Positions 52,156 through 61,397 of a stretch of 64,000 bases of DNA are shown here, in pieces. Source of the stretch: Mariniflexile maritimum (lineage in GTDB: Bacteria > Bacteroidota > Bacteroidia > Flavobacteriales > Flavobacteriaceae); NCBI RefSeq assembly GCF_009746565.1, contig NZ_WRPN01000010.1, positions 1 to 64,000 on the forward strand, written 5' to 3'. Every line of letters starts with the position of its first letter. Position 1 is the first letter of the stretch. The notes under the pieces were generated by a model that saw only the letters and a program-made list of their open reading frames with translations, did not search any database and was not told the origin of the DNA. The translations under genes were made by a program, and so were the position numbers.

Positions 52156-53043
52156 TCAATCGCCTGTTTTAACGCCTTTTATCATTCTATCTTTCTTAAA
52201 AATGTCTTGTTTCAGTTCGATACTACTAAAATGGTTTGCCACCAGTAACTGAATGGTATCCTTTGCCAAAAACTCATTGATCTCAAAAAAAAGCAAACCG
52301 TTTTTTGATAGATTCCTAACCGCAAATTCCGTGATGGTTTTATAGAACACCAACGGATTTTCATCCTTAACAAACAGCGCCAAATGGGGTTCGTTGTTTA
52401 AAACGTTAGGTTTCATGTATTGTTTTTCAAGCTCGCGCACATACGGCGGATTTGAAACTATAATATCAAACTTTAGTTCGTTCAATTTCAACCTGGGTTC
52501 ATCCGCACTTGGTATTTTGCCTTGCATCCCCAAAATGTCTGCCTCTACAAATACGACTTCTACCTTATTTAATGCGGCATTTTGTTTGGCCATTTTTAGG
52601 GCATCGGCACTCACATCCAAAGCATAAACGCTTGCTTTGGGCCATTTTTTTGCCAAGGCAATGGCAATACAGCCACTACCCGTTCCTATATCTAAAATTT
52701 TTATTTCTGAATTTTGAATGTTGAATTCGGAAAGTATCCATTCCACCAATTCTTCGGTTTCGGGCCTAGGTATCAAAGTATGTCCGTTCACCTTGAAAGG
52801 CAAGCCACAAAACTCGGTTTCGCCCAAAATATATTGTATGGGTTTTTCCTGTTTTAATAATTCCAAGACATTTAAAATGGGATTAAAGTCATCAACCGTA
52901 TAGTTTGGTTTTAAGGCCAGTGCCATTCTGGAAACATGGTAAAGCGCATCGATTGCCATGAAAAAGAAACTATCAACTTCTTCTTTTCCATACAAAACAT
53001 CCAGTTCTTGGTGAAACGTATGTTGCATGTCCTTTAATGTCAT
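52156..53043 (-). CDS. prmC: Release factor glutamine methyltransferase (PrmC/HemK)
   Basis: A 295-residue protein with an N-terminal helical domain and a SAM-dependent methyltransferase domain from about 115: ILDIGTGSGCIAIALAKKWP (motif I), YALDVSADALKMAKQNA, and the NPPY motif in FDIIVSNPPYVRELE, which binds glutamine. LIPRPETEELVEWIL is the family-specific loop. It methylates the GGQ glutamine of peptide-chain release factors. Insertions around 170-190 (IPSADEPRLKLNELK) are slightly longer than usual. Confidence 0.94.
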   Translation of the reverse strand: MTLKDMQHTFHQELDVLYGKEEVDSFFFMAIDALYHVSRMALALKPNYTVDDFNPILNVLELLKQEKPIQYILGETEFCGLPFKVNGHTLIPRPETEELVEWILSEFNIQNSEIKILDIGTGSGCIAIALAKKWPKASVYALDVSADALKMAKQNAALNKVEVVFVEADILGMQGKIPSADEPRLKLNELKFDIIVSNPPYVRELEKQYMKPNVLNNEPHLALFVKDENPLVFYKTITEFAVRNLSKNGLLFFEINEFLAKDTIQLLVANHFSSIELKQDIFKKDRMIKGVKTGD

Positions 53044-53213
53044 TTTATTGATGCCAATTCAGCCTTTTCAAAGCGTTAAATTCATTTTAATTGTTCACAA
53101 ATTCAAAAATCGCTATTTGTTATTCGCCATTCGCCTAGCGTTGCTTCATTAAAAATGTTAATTTTATGGCGAAAATTTTGGGATGAAGATACATCAAATA
53201 AAAAAAAACAAAC

Positions 53214-53666
53214 ATGAAACGGCTAATAATATTATCAACAATCCTACTTGCTTTTTTCAACTGTTCCGTGAACGAAAAACCGGAATTTGTTGGGGTTGAA
53301 AACATTAAAATTAAGGAATCGACTCCCGAATTCATCATTTTTACAGCCGATGCCTTGTTTTCAAACCCCAATATTGTGGGCGGCGAACTAGAAACCCAGG
53401 ATATAAAGGTGTTTGTAAACGACCATGAAACAGCAACCCTAGCAAACGTAAAATTTCAAGTGCCCGCAAACAAAGCGTTTTCAATGCCTTTAACAGCGCA
53501 TGTTCCTATTGAAAGTGTTTTTGGCGATGCCAATTTAAGTGGGCTTATTGGCAGCTTGCTTAGCAAAAAAATAAAAGTGCAGTACAAGGGTGCCATAAAT
53601 TACAAAGTGTTGGGTTATACCGCAACTTATGCCCTAGACAAAACCGAGGAAATAGACATTCAATAA
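53214..53666 (+). CDS. LEA type 2-like lipoprotein
   Basis: A 150-residue lipoprotein (MKRLIILSTILLAFFNC, Cys about 17). The mature part is a single immunoglobulin-like LEA14/WHy domain: PEFVGVENIKIKES, IFTADALFSNPNIVGGELETQDIKVFVN, ANVKFQVPANKAFSMPLTAHVPIE, then KIKVQYKGAINYKVLGYTATYALDK. This matches the small LEA_2 lipoproteins of flavobacteria. Function unknown. ribD follows after 7 bases. Confidence 0.82.
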   Translation: MKRLIILSTILLAFFNCSVNEKPEFVGVENIKIKESTPEFIIFTADALFSNPNIVGGELETQDIKVFVNDHETATLANVKFQVPANKAFSMPLTAHVPIESVFGDANLSGLIGSLLSKKIKVQYKGAINYKVLGYTATYALDKTEEIDIQ

Positions 53667-53673
53667 TATTTTT

Positions 53674-54747
53674 TTGAAACCACACGAAACCTTTATAAAG
53701 CGTTGCCTACAAATTGCCGAAAATGGCCTGGGCACTACCCGACCCAACCCCATGGTTGGTAGCGTTATCGTTTACAACAACCAAATTATTGGTGAGGGTT
53801 TTACAAGTGCTTACGGTGGCAACCACGCAGAAGTGAATGCCATAAATTCGGTGAAAGATAAATCGCTTTTAAAAAAAGCGACACTGTACGTGAGCCTAGA
53901 ACCCTGTTCGCATTTTGGCAAAACACCGCCTTGTAGCGACCTGATTATAAAACACCAAATTCCAAATGTGGTAATTGGCTGTAAGGACGATAATAGTTTG
54001 GTAGCGGGCAAAGGCATTGAAAAGCTAAAAAATGCAGGATGCAACGTTATTCTTGGTGTTTTGGAAAGCGAATGTAAGGCGCATCACAAACGTTTTTTTA
54101 CCTTTCATAACAAAAAACGCCCCTATATAATATTAAAATGGGCCGAAACCTTAGATGGTTTTATAGCTCCAGAAACAAAACAAGAACAAAAACCCGTATG
54201 GATTACCAATGCGTTTTCCAGACAATTGGTACACAAATGGCGCGCAGAAGAACAGGCCATTTTAGTGGGCGCAAATGCCGTTTTGCAAGACAACCCACAT
54301 TTAACGGTAAGGGATTGGACTGGGCAAAACCCCATTAGGATTGTGCTAGATAAAGAAAGAATGCTTTCAAAGGAATTGCGTGTTTTTAATAATGAAGCTG
54401 AAACCCTAGTGATTTGTAATGAAACAGAAAACCGAAAAAAGATATTGGAAGGCGATGTACAGAAGATTAATAATTGGCATTTAGAATTTATTAATTTCAA
54501 CTTAAAAACCGCCGTAGCACAGCAAATTTGCGAGGTGCTTTTTAACCATGGCATCCAGTCCGTTATCATAGAAGGTGGCTCCCAAACGCTTCAAACCTTT
54601 ATTGATGAGGCCCTTTGGGACGAAGCACGCGTATTTACCGGCAACGTCCTGTTTCAAAGTGGTGTGAAAGCTCCCCGATTTTCCGGACCACTCATTTCCG
54701 AAGAAAAAATTAGCACCGATATTCTTAAAATTTACAGCAATGATTAA
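53674..54747 (+). CDS. ribD: Bifunctional riboflavin biosynthesis protein RibD
   Basis: A 357-residue fusion. Deaminase domain 1-145: GLGTTRPNPMVGSVIV, GGNHAEVNAI (zinc and general base), LEPCSHFGKTPPCSDLI (zinc cysteines). Reductase domain about 145-357: RPYIILKWAETLDGFIAP, ILVGANAVLQDNPHLTVRDW, SVIIEGGSQTLQTFI. It makes the pyrimidine intermediate of riboflavin from the GTP cyclohydrolase II product. The start is TTG at 53674; the first in-frame ATG would remove the conserved N-terminus, so the TTG is needed. It overlaps the HAD gene by 8 bases. Confidence 0.94.
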   Translation: MKPHETFIKRCLQIAENGLGTTRPNPMVGSVIVYNNQIIGEGFTSAYGGNHAEVNAINSVKDKSLLKKATLYVSLEPCSHFGKTPPCSDLIIKHQIPNVVIGCKDDNSLVAGKGIEKLKNAGCNVILGVLESECKAHHKRFFTFHNKKRPYIILKWAETLDGFIAPETKQEQKPVWITNAFSRQLVHKWRAEEQAILVGANAVLQDNPHLTVRDWTGQNPIRIVLDKERMLSKELRVFNNEAETLVICNETENRKKILEGDVQKINNWHLEFINFNLKTAVAQQICEVLFNHGIQSVIIEGGSQTLQTFIDEALWDEARVFTGNVLFQSGVKAPRFSGPLISEEKISTDILKIYSND

Positions 54748-55351
54748 AACCATCATTTTCGACTTTGGCAACGTTTTTATCAATTTAGACATTGAAGGCG
54801 CCATAAAACACACGTTTGAAACGTTTAAAATCGATGCCTTTTCAGAAGAAATGCTAGCTTTTAATTCCCTTTATGAACAAGGCCTGATTTCAACGGAAGA
54901 ATTCATCGCGTTTTACACTGAAAATTTTCCGGACATTTCAACGGAAGACCTAACATTTACCTGGAACTTTATGCTGAAGGATTTCCCAAAACACCGCTTG
55001 GAATTTCTTCAACAGCTAAAAAACGATTCCAAATACAAACTCATTTTATTGAGCAATACCAACCAGCTTCATATCGACTGGGTGAAAGAAAACATCGCTT
55101 TCTACGAAACCTTTAAAAACTGCTTTGATGCTTTTTACCTGTCGCATGAAATTTATTTAAGAAAGCCAGACAGGGCTATTTTTGAATTTGTTTTAAAGGA
55201 AAATAACCTGAGCGCCAAAAACTGTTTGTTTATTGACGATAATGAAGCCAACTGCAAAACCGCCAAATTGTTGGGCATAGAAACTTGGCATATCGACCCA
55301 GAAACACAGGATGTTTCAAATTTATTTAAAATCAAGAGCACACTTTTTTAA
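54740..55351 (+). CDS. HAD-superfamily hydrolase
   Basis: A 203-residue HAD subfamily IA protein. Motif I is TIIFDFGNVFINLD, where FDFGNV has Gly for the second aspartate, a variant typical of the YihX/YjjG-like and epoxide-hydrolase-N-terminal-like groups. Motif II is LILLSNTNQLH, motif III EIYLRKPDRAIFEFVL (Lys) and motif IV CLFIDDNEANCKTAKLLG. Substrate unknown; YihX relatives dephosphorylate glucose-1-phosphate. Operonic with ribD (8-base overlap) and the YigZ-type gene, which starts 2 bases after its stop. Confidence 0.88.
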   Translation: MIKTIIFDFGNVFINLDIEGAIKHTFETFKIDAFSEEMLAFNSLYEQGLISTEEFIAFYTENFPDISTEDLTFTWNFMLKDFPKHRLEFLQQLKNDSKYKLILLSNTNQLHIDWVKENIAFYETFKNCFDAFYLSHEIYLRKPDRAIFEFVLKENNLSAKNCLFIDDNEANCKTAKLLGIETWHIDPETQDVSNLFKIKSTLF

Positions 55352-55352
55352 T

Positions 55353-55961
55353 TTGATTGAAAAGGACACATACAAAACCATTGAAACCGCTACTGAACCC
55401 GTTCTTTTCAAAGAAAAAAACAGCAAGTTTTACGGCTATGCGTTCCCAGTTTTAACCGAAGAGGCCGTAAAACAACATATTGAAGCTTTAAAAAAAGAGC
55501 ACCATGCGGCACGCCATTGGTGCTATGCCTACCAATTGGGAACTGAAATTATTTCCTTTCGCGCTAATGATGATGGCGAACCGAGCAATTCTGCGGGCAT
55601 GCCTATTTATGGGCAAATACAAGCGTTTGGGCTTACCAACATTTTAATTGTTGTGGTTCGGTATTTTGGCGGGGTTAAATTGGGGGTAGGCGGTTTAATG
55701 AGTGCTTATAAAACCACCGCGCAGTTCACTTTGGAAGCGTCAAATATCGTAGAGAAAACAATTAATGTGAACTACGGTATCACGTTCGATTATAAAAACA
55801 TGAATACCGTGATGCGCATCATCAAAGAAAAAAACGTAGAGATTACCCACCAAAAACTAGAACTTCGTTGCAACCTTTTTATATCGGTTAGGAAAACAGA
55901 AGCCGCAGCCGTTTTTAAAACCTTCGATAATCTTTTTGAAATCGATATCCAAGCAATTTAG
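55353..55961 (+). CDS. YigZ/IMPACT-family protein
   Basis: A protein of about 202 residues from a TTG at 55353 (LIEKDTYKTIETATEP), which matches where family members begin; an ATG at 55311 would overlap the previous gene by 41 bases and add untypical residues. The UPF0029 domain has FKEKNSKFYGYAFPVL, HHAARHWCYAYQLG, ANDDGEPSNSAGMPIYGQIQAFGLTNILIVVVRYFGG and KLGVGGLMSAYKTTAQ. The C-terminal DUF1949 region follows. Its relatives interact with translation factors or ribosomes; the exact role is unclear. Confidence 0.9.
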   Translation: MIEKDTYKTIETATEPVLFKEKNSKFYGYAFPVLTEEAVKQHIEALKKEHHAARHWCYAYQLGTEIISFRANDDGEPSNSAGMPIYGQIQAFGLTNILIVVVRYFGGVKLGVGGLMSAYKTTAQFTLEASNIVEKTINVNYGITFDYKNMNTVMRIIKEKNVEITHQKLELRCNLFISVRKTEAAAVFKTFDNLFEIDIQAI

Positions 55962-55962
55962 A

Positions 55963-56361
55963 CTAATTATTAATAGCGTCCAAAATGTATTGGGGAGCGC
56001 GCATGGGCCGGTTGGTTTTCATGTCTATAAAAACCAAAGTGGTATTAGCCAACGTTAAAATTTCACCCTGTTCATTGGTTATTTCATACTCAAATTCTAT
56101 GCGTGCGGAAGGGGTGTTTTTTAGTTGTGTTTTTACATTAATTACATCGTCATAAACTGCTGATTTTTTATAATTTATGTTTAAGGAAACTACGGGAAGC
56201 ATCACACCATTTTCTTCCATATTTTTATACGAAATGCCTAATTTTCGCAACCACTCGATGCGGCCCATCTCCAGATATAATGCGTAATTCCCATGATAAA
56301 CGACACCCATTTGGTCGGTTTCACCATATCTCACTCTTATTTGTATTTCGTCGAATTTCAT
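55963..56361 (-). CDS. Acyl-CoA thioesterase, YbgC-type hot-dog fold
   Basis: A 132-residue 4HBT protein: IQIRVRYGETDQMGVVYHGNYALYLEMGR holds the catalytic Asp (in ETDQMG) and YHGNY segment of the YbgC/4-hydroxybenzoyl-CoA thioesterase group. ALYLEMGRIEWLRKLG, SLNINYKKSAVYDDVINV and LANTTLVFIDMKTNRP complete the fold. It hydrolyses acyl-CoA thioesters in the cytoplasm; chain preference is not readable. Divergent from dnaA, convergent with the YigZ-type gene. Confidence 0.92.
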   Translation of the reverse strand: MKFDEIQIRVRYGETDQMGVVYHGNYALYLEMGRIEWLRKLGISYKNMEENGVMLPVVSLNINYKKSAVYDDVINVKTQLKNTPSARIEFEYEITNEQGEILTLANTTLVFIDMKTNRPMRAPQYILDAINN

Positions 56362-56547
56362 AAGGTTTATTTAATATTTTTTTGTAGTTTCGGCAAGAGG
56401 TTAAACATGGGGAAATTTTTTTAAAAATTCAACAGTAATTCGTTTTTTTTTTAAGAATTTTGTTCACATATTTGCCAAACTAAAAAGGGGGATAAGAGAA
56501 TTCAATTTTCTTACATTACAATAACCAACAAAACCATAAAATCAATA

Positions 56548-57975
56548 ATGAGTGTAACTGCGCAATCGGTATGGAATAACTGTCTTGAATTCATAAAAGA
56601 TAATATTCAGCCGCAAGCATATAAAACTTGGTTCGAACCAATTGTAGCGGTTAAGCTTACCGATAACGCTTTGAGCATTCAAGTACCCAGTAAATTTTTC
56701 TACGAATGGCTTGAAGAGCACTACGTTAAAATATTAAAAGTATCGCTTACCAAAGAATTGGGCGAAAAGGCCAAACTTGTTTACATTATAAAAATGGAAA
56801 ACACCTATGGCAATAAACAACCATTTACCGAAAAAATACCCAGTTCAAACCGAAGCGCCGTAAAATCGCAGGAAGTTGACATTCCTTTAAACAACAAAAA
56901 CCCGGAGCTACGAAACCCGTTTGTTATTCCGGGCATCCGCAATGTAAAAATTGAATCGCAACTTAACCCAAATTACAGTTTTGAAAACTTTTTGGAAGGC
57001 GACTCCAACCGTTTGGCACGCAGCGCAGGTTTAGCGGTGGCATCAAAACCAGGAGGCACTTCCTTTAATCCGCTGCTTATTTTTGGCGGTGTTGGTTTAG
57101 GCAAAACACATTTGGCGCACGCCATTGGTGTTGACATTAAGGACAAATACCCTGAAAAAACGGTTTTATATATTTCCGCAGAAAAATTTACGCAACAATA
57201 CATCGATTCTGTTAAGAAAAACAACAGAAATGATTTTATACATTTTTATCAAATCATCGATGTGTTAATTATTGACGACGTACAATTTCTTTCGGGCAAA
57301 ACAGGCACACAAGATGTGTTTTTCCATATTTTCAACCATTTGCACCAAAACGGCAAGCAGGTTATTTTAACAAGCGACAAGGCACCTGTTGACATGCAGG
57401 ATATTGAACAACGCTTACTTTCCCGCTTTAAATGGGGATTATCAGCAGAATTGCAAACGCCCGATTTTGAAACCCGCGTGTCTATTTTGAAAAATAAATT
57501 ATACCGCGATGGTGTTGAAATGCCCAATGATATTATTGAATACATTGCCAAAAACATCAAGACCAACGTAAGGGAACTCGAAGGTGCCATTATATCGCTA
57601 ATTGCACAGTCCTCTTTCAACAAAAAAGAAATCAATATCGATTTAGCGCGCATCATTGTTGAGAAATTTGTAAAAAACACCAAACGCGAGGTTTCAATTG
57701 ATTACATACAAAAAGTCGTTTCCGATTATTTTCAAATGGATATTGATACCTTACAGTCAAAAACCCGAAAGCGCCATATTGTTCAGGCACGCCAATTGGC
57801 CATGTTCTTTGCAAAAAAATTCACCAAGGCTTCCTTAGCAAGTATTGGTTCACAAATAGGAAAACGCGACCACGCTACGGTACTGCACGCATGCAAAACC
57901 GTTGACAACCTTACTTCAACAGACAAACAATTTAAAAAGTACGTTGAAGATATTACAAAAAAACTATCCGTTTAA
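56548..57975 (+). CDS. dnaA: Chromosomal replication initiator protein DnaA
   Basis: A 475-residue protein. Domain I is at 1-80 (SVWNNCLEFIKDNIQPQAYKTWFEPI) and the linker at about 85-130. The AAA+ domain starts NPNYSFENFLEGDSNRLA, with Walker A GGVGLGKTHLAHAIG (about 179-193), Walker B VLIIDDVQFLSGK (about 238) and sensor/arginine finger QRLLSRFKWGL. The domain IV DNA-binding helix-turn-helix is IGKRDHATVLHACKTV (about 438-455). The 186-base upstream region has no cluster of TTATCCACA-like boxes, so the origin is not evidently here. Confidence 0.97.
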   Translation: MSVTAQSVWNNCLEFIKDNIQPQAYKTWFEPIVAVKLTDNALSIQVPSKFFYEWLEEHYVKILKVSLTKELGEKAKLVYIIKMENTYGNKQPFTEKIPSSNRSAVKSQEVDIPLNNKNPELRNPFVIPGIRNVKIESQLNPNYSFENFLEGDSNRLARSAGLAVASKPGGTSFNPLLIFGGVGLGKTHLAHAIGVDIKDKYPEKTVLYISAEKFTQQYIDSVKKNNRNDFIHFYQIIDVLIIDDVQFLSGKTGTQDVFFHIFNHLHQNGKQVILTSDKAPVDMQDIEQRLLSRFKWGLSAELQTPDFETRVSILKNKLYRDGVEMPNDIIEYIAKNIKTNVRELEGAIISLIAQSSFNKKEINIDLARIIVEKFVKNTKREVSIDYIQKVVSDYFQMDIDTLQSKTRKRHIVQARQLAMFFAKKFTKASLASIGSQIGKRDHATVLHACKTVDNLTSTDKQFKKYVEDITKKLSV

Positions 57976-57986
57976 ACTAAATTAAA

Positions 57987-58439
57987 ATGGTTAAAATCCT
58001 AATGGTTTGCTTGGGCAATATTTGTCGATCGCCATTAGCCGAGGGCATTTTAAGGTCGAAGCTTAGCACCAATACCATTGTTGTCGATTCTGCGGGCACT
58101 GGCAATTATCATATTGGAAAAAAACCCGATTTGCGTGCCATTTCCATAGCAAGAAAACACGCCTTGGATATTTCTAATTTGAAAGCGCGCCAATTTGAAG
58201 TGTCGGATTTTGACAACTTCGACCACATTTACGTTATGGACGAATCCAATTACAGAAACCTCATCCAACTTGCAAGAAACGATCAGGACAAACGCAAGAT
58301 TAAATTTATTATGGACGAGGTATATCCCAACCAAAATTACAACGTTCCCGATCCATATTATGGAGGCAATGATGGGTTTGAAAGCGTTTTTAACATGCTG
58401 GATGAAGCCTGTACCCTTATTGCTGCAAAACTGCAATAG
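57987..58439 (+). CDS. Low-molecular-weight protein-tyrosine phosphatase
   Basis: A 150-residue protein with the C(x)5R(S/T) loop in MVCLGNICRSPLAEGIL (Cys about 8, Arg about 13) and the catalytic acid in NVPDPYYGGNDGFESVF (Asp about 121). VDSAGTGNYHIGKKPDLRAI and DHIYVMDESNYRNL are family blocks. It dephosphorylates tyrosine residues or small aryl phosphates in the cytoplasm. It starts 11 bases after dnaA, so the two may be co-transcribed. Confidence 0.94.
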   Translation: MVKILMVCLGNICRSPLAEGILRSKLSTNTIVVDSAGTGNYHIGKKPDLRAISIARKHALDISNLKARQFEVSDFDNFDHIYVMDESNYRNLIQLARNDQDKRKIKFIMDEVYPNQNYNVPDPYYGGNDGFESVFNMLDEACTLIAAKLQ

Positions 58440-58498
58440 TAAATCTTCAGTATTTTTTTTGTAACTTAGGCTAGCGTAACCCCTTAATTATTAGTGAA

Positions 58499-59908
58499 AT
58501 GAAAAGAATAATAACACTTATACTTTTTTGCGTGGTTTCTTATTTGCCTGCACAAAGCATCGACATCCAATTAATTGCAAACGGTTTTGATAGGCCTGTT
58601 AGCATAAAACACGCCAACGATTCCAAAATGTTTGTGGTTGAACAAAAAGGCATCATAAAAATTTTGAACGACGATAATTCAGTAAACAGCACCCCTTTTT
58701 TAGATATTGACAGCAAAGTGAGTAACTCTGGTGGCGAACGCGGACTTCTAGGTTTGGCATTTCACCCAAATTACGCATCAAACGGTTATTTTTATGTAAA
58801 CTATGTTAATAATGATGGCAACACCGTAATAGCAAGGTACTCCAGAATAAACGAAACGACCGCCAACGCCACCTCTGAACTGGTTTTATTAACCATTACC
58901 CAACCCGCGGCAAACCATAATGGTGGCGATATGGCCTTTGGTAGCGATGGTTATTTATACATTGCCAGTGGCGATGGTGGAGGTAGTGGCGACCCCAATA
59001 ACAATGCCCAAAATTTGAATTCGCTTTTAGGCAAACTATTGCGTATTGATGTTGATAATGCCAGCAACGGAAACAATTATGCCATTCCTGCAACCAACCC
59101 CTTTTTAAACGATGGAAATGCCAATACCCTACCTGAAATTTGGGCGTATGGATTAAGAAACCCATGGAAATTTTCGTTTGATAAATCTACTGGCGATTTA
59201 TGGATTGCCGATGTAGGACAAAATGCCTATGAAGAAATTAATATGGTTAATGCGTCGTTGGCAGGCCTAAATTATGGGTGGCGCTGCTATGAAGGATTAA
59301 ACCACATTTACAATACGAGCGGCGGATGCCCCAACCAAAACACCATAACCCAACCCATTGCGGAATATTCTCATTCTGGTAGCGGGCTTTCAAAATGTTC
59401 AATAACAGGCGGCTATAGATACAGGGGTACGCTATTCCCGAATTTAACGGGTCTCTATTTTTTTGCCGATTATTGTAGCGATGAAATTGGGGTGCTGACA
59501 CAAAACGGCACGAATTGGAATATGACGTTTCCCAAGCAATACAGCAACAAAGGATGGACTTCCTTTGGCGAAGCAACTAATGGCGAACTCTACATTGCAG
59601 CTATAAAATCGGGGGAAATTTTTAAAATTATTGATAGCAGTTTGCATATTGAAGACCACAAGCAATTAAGTATTTCAATGTACCCAAATCCAACAAAAAA
59701 CACTGTTAATTTTGATGTTTCATATCTTAAAAATCCGTTAGAATCTATTAAAATTTACGATATTCACGGCAAACAAATAAAACACATCACCGCAATAGAG
59801 CAACCGCTAACAACATTAAATATCAACACAATGGCAAGTGGCTTGTATTTCATTGAATTAACAGACCAAAAAGGCAATAAAGAACTAAAAAAACTTATAA
59901 AACAATAA
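58499..59908 (+). CDS. PQQ-dependent sugar dehydrogenase-like protein with T9SS sorting domain
   Basis: A 469-residue secreted protein (signal KRIITLILFCVVSYLPAQ). The beta-propeller of soluble glucose/sorbosone dehydrogenases spans about residues 25-380: MFVVEQKGIIKIL, GGERGLLGLAFHPNYASNGYFYVNY, NHNGGDMAFGSDGYLYIASGDGGGSGDP, EIWAYGLRNPWKFSFD, LWIADVGQNAYEEIN. The last 75 residues are a type A T9SS domain (ISMYPNPTKNTVNFDVSY, IYDIHGKQIK, LYFIELTD), so it is a likely T9SS cargo exposed at the surface or released. Its stop overlaps the next start (TAATG). Confidence 0.93.
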   Translation: MKRIITLILFCVVSYLPAQSIDIQLIANGFDRPVSIKHANDSKMFVVEQKGIIKILNDDNSVNSTPFLDIDSKVSNSGGERGLLGLAFHPNYASNGYFYVNYVNNDGNTVIARYSRINETTANATSELVLLTITQPAANHNGGDMAFGSDGYLYIASGDGGGSGDPNNNAQNLNSLLGKLLRIDVDNASNGNNYAIPATNPFLNDGNANTLPEIWAYGLRNPWKFSFDKSTGDLWIADVGQNAYEEINMVNASLAGLNYGWRCYEGLNHIYNTSGGCPNQNTITQPIAEYSHSGSGLSKCSITGGYRYRGTLFPNLTGLYFFADYCSDEIGVLTQNGTNWNMTFPKQYSNKGWTSFGEATNGELYIAAIKSGEIFKIIDSSLHIEDHKQLSISMYPNPTKNTVNFDVSYLKNPLESIKIYDIHGKQIKHITAIEQPLTTLNINTMASGLYFIELTDQKGNKELKKLIKQ

Positions 59909-60624
59909 TGGCAAATCCGTTAGGAAAACTATTTTTAATACCAACAACCTTGGGCGACAACGACCCACTAGAAGTGCTTCCAATAAAAGTGAAACAAATA
60001 ATTGATCAAATCGATACCTTTATTGTTGAAAACGACAAAACGGCACGCCATTTTATAAAACGTATTTCACCCGAAAAATCGCAACCTGCGCTGAAAATGT
60101 TCCATTTGAACAAACATACCGATGCTGCAGATCTGCCCACTTTTTTAGAACCCTGCCTTAACGGTGTAAATGTGGGTTTGCTATCGGAAGCTGGTTGCCC
60201 CGGCATTGCAGATCCGGGTGCCGATGTTGTTAAAATTGCCCACCAAAAAAACATAAAAGTTGTGCCATTGGTAGGCCCATCATCCATTTTAATGGCTTTG
60301 ATGGGCTCTGGAATGAACGGACAGCGTTTTGCTTTTAATGGCTATTTACCCATAGATAAAGGCGAACGAAAAAGCGAAATTAAGCGGTTGGAACGGTTAT
60401 CGTTCGAGCAAGATCAATCACAATTATTTATTGAAACGCCTTACAGAAACAACAAGATGTTAGAAGATTTATGCAGTGTACTAGACCAAAATACCAACAT
60501 TTGCGTAGCCTGCGATATTACCTTGCCAACCGAATTCATAAAAACACAAACAGCGTCCCAATGGAAAAAAAATAGCGTCGATCTTCATAAAAGACCCACG
60601 CTATTTATACTTCATAAAAGCTAA
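59908..60624 (+). CDS. SAM-dependent methyltransferase, RsmI/tetrapyrrole-methylase family
   Basis: A 238-residue protein with the tetrapyrrole-methylase fold: GKLFLIPTTLGDNDP, IDTFIVENDKTARHFIKRI, VGLLSEAGCPGIADPGADVVKIAH (SAM-binding GxPxxxDPG), VVPLVGPSSILMALMGSGMNGQRFAFNGYLP and QLFIETPYRNNKMLEDL. It resembles RsmI, which methylates the ribose of C1402 of 16S rRNA, but begins shorter and is the divergent flavobacterial form; the target is uncertain. It starts on the last base of the previous gene. Confidence 0.88.
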   Translation: MANPLGKLFLIPTTLGDNDPLEVLPIKVKQIIDQIDTFIVENDKTARHFIKRISPEKSQPALKMFHLNKHTDAADLPTFLEPCLNGVNVGLLSEAGCPGIADPGADVVKIAHQKNIKVVPLVGPSSILMALMGSGMNGQRFAFNGYLPIDKGERKSEIKRLERLSFEQDQSQLFIETPYRNNKMLEDLCSVLDQNTNICVACDITLPTEFIKTQTASQWKKNSVDLHKRPTLFILHKS

Positions 60625-60626
60625 AA

Positions 60627-61286
60627 CTAGATGGCTTTTGCTTTTTTGTTGGCTTTAATAGAAGACGTGTCGTAGCCCGAAAAACGCTTCATATAATATT
60701 CGATGTTGGTGCCGAAGCTATCTTCAAAATTATCAATACCATAGCTTCTCAAATAATTTTTTACGCTGCCCGCACCCGCTAAATGTGCCGCTGCCAAAAT
60801 GCCCGATTCGGTTATAAGAATACCATTAATAGTTTTTCCAACGAAATTTTTAATATCCCTGCGCAAAATCCATTTGTTACGTTCGGTATTTGCAATAAAA
60901 GCCTTTTCTTGGAGTTTTGGAGATTTTAAAAACAGCGTAGGATTATGGATACCTATCAATTTTAAGGTTTCGGTTCCAAATTGGTATTTCCCTAAATAGC
61001 CCAAGGCGTTCACCGTAAAATAATTGCCCCTGGATTCCTTGAAGGCCAAGGCCTCCTTAAAACCAACAAACGATTTTTCCAAAAAAGGTGAAAAGGTTTT
61101 TTTTACTTCATTGGACGCTAAAGCACCGTCCTTAATGCCCGCATCTGGCTTTACGGTGTAGTTTAAGGTAAGTCCATTGGTTGAATACTTACTTAAATCT
61201 ACGGTTTCTTTAGATGAAAACAACACGAACAATAGAATACATATTGTTACAGTTAGTGTTAGATAACTTGCAATACTTTTTCTCAT
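60627..61286 (-). CDS. Lysozyme-fold (transglycosylase-like) envelope protein
   Basis: A 219-residue protein with one N-terminal membrane segment (SYLTLTVTICILLFVLF). The C-terminal 140 residues show a lysozyme-like fold: FKEALAFKESRGNYFTVNALGYLGKYQFG, with Glu in FKESRG as the likely catalytic acid and GYLGKYQFG as the SLT-like core. IKNFVGKTINGILITESGILAAAHLAGAGSVKNYL follows. Such proteins are sometimes labelled LysM-type peptidoglycan-binding, but I see no LysM repeat. It probably acts on peptidoglycan. Confidence 0.75.
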   Translation of the reverse strand: MRKSIASYLTLTVTICILLFVLFSSKETVDLSKYSTNGLTLNYTVKPDAGIKDGALASNEVKKTFSPFLEKSFVGFKEALAFKESRGNYFTVNALGYLGKYQFGTETLKLIGIHNPTLFLKSPKLQEKAFIANTERNKWILRRDIKNFVGKTINGILITESGILAAAHLAGAGSVKNYLRSYGIDNFEDSFGTNIEYYMKRFSGYDTSSIKANKKAKAI

Positions 61287-61397
61287 AGTTTCTAAATTTC
61301 TTCAACATTAATACATGGTAAAAACGTTTGAAAATTTGAGCCTGCAAAATTAGATATATTTTTAATTATATCAAAATTAATCGTTTATCTACTTTTT

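Noticed and set aside
56362-56547. Replication origin upstream of dnaA
   Set aside because: No cluster of DnaA-box-like 9-mers and no extended AT-rich unwinding region is visible in the 186 bases.
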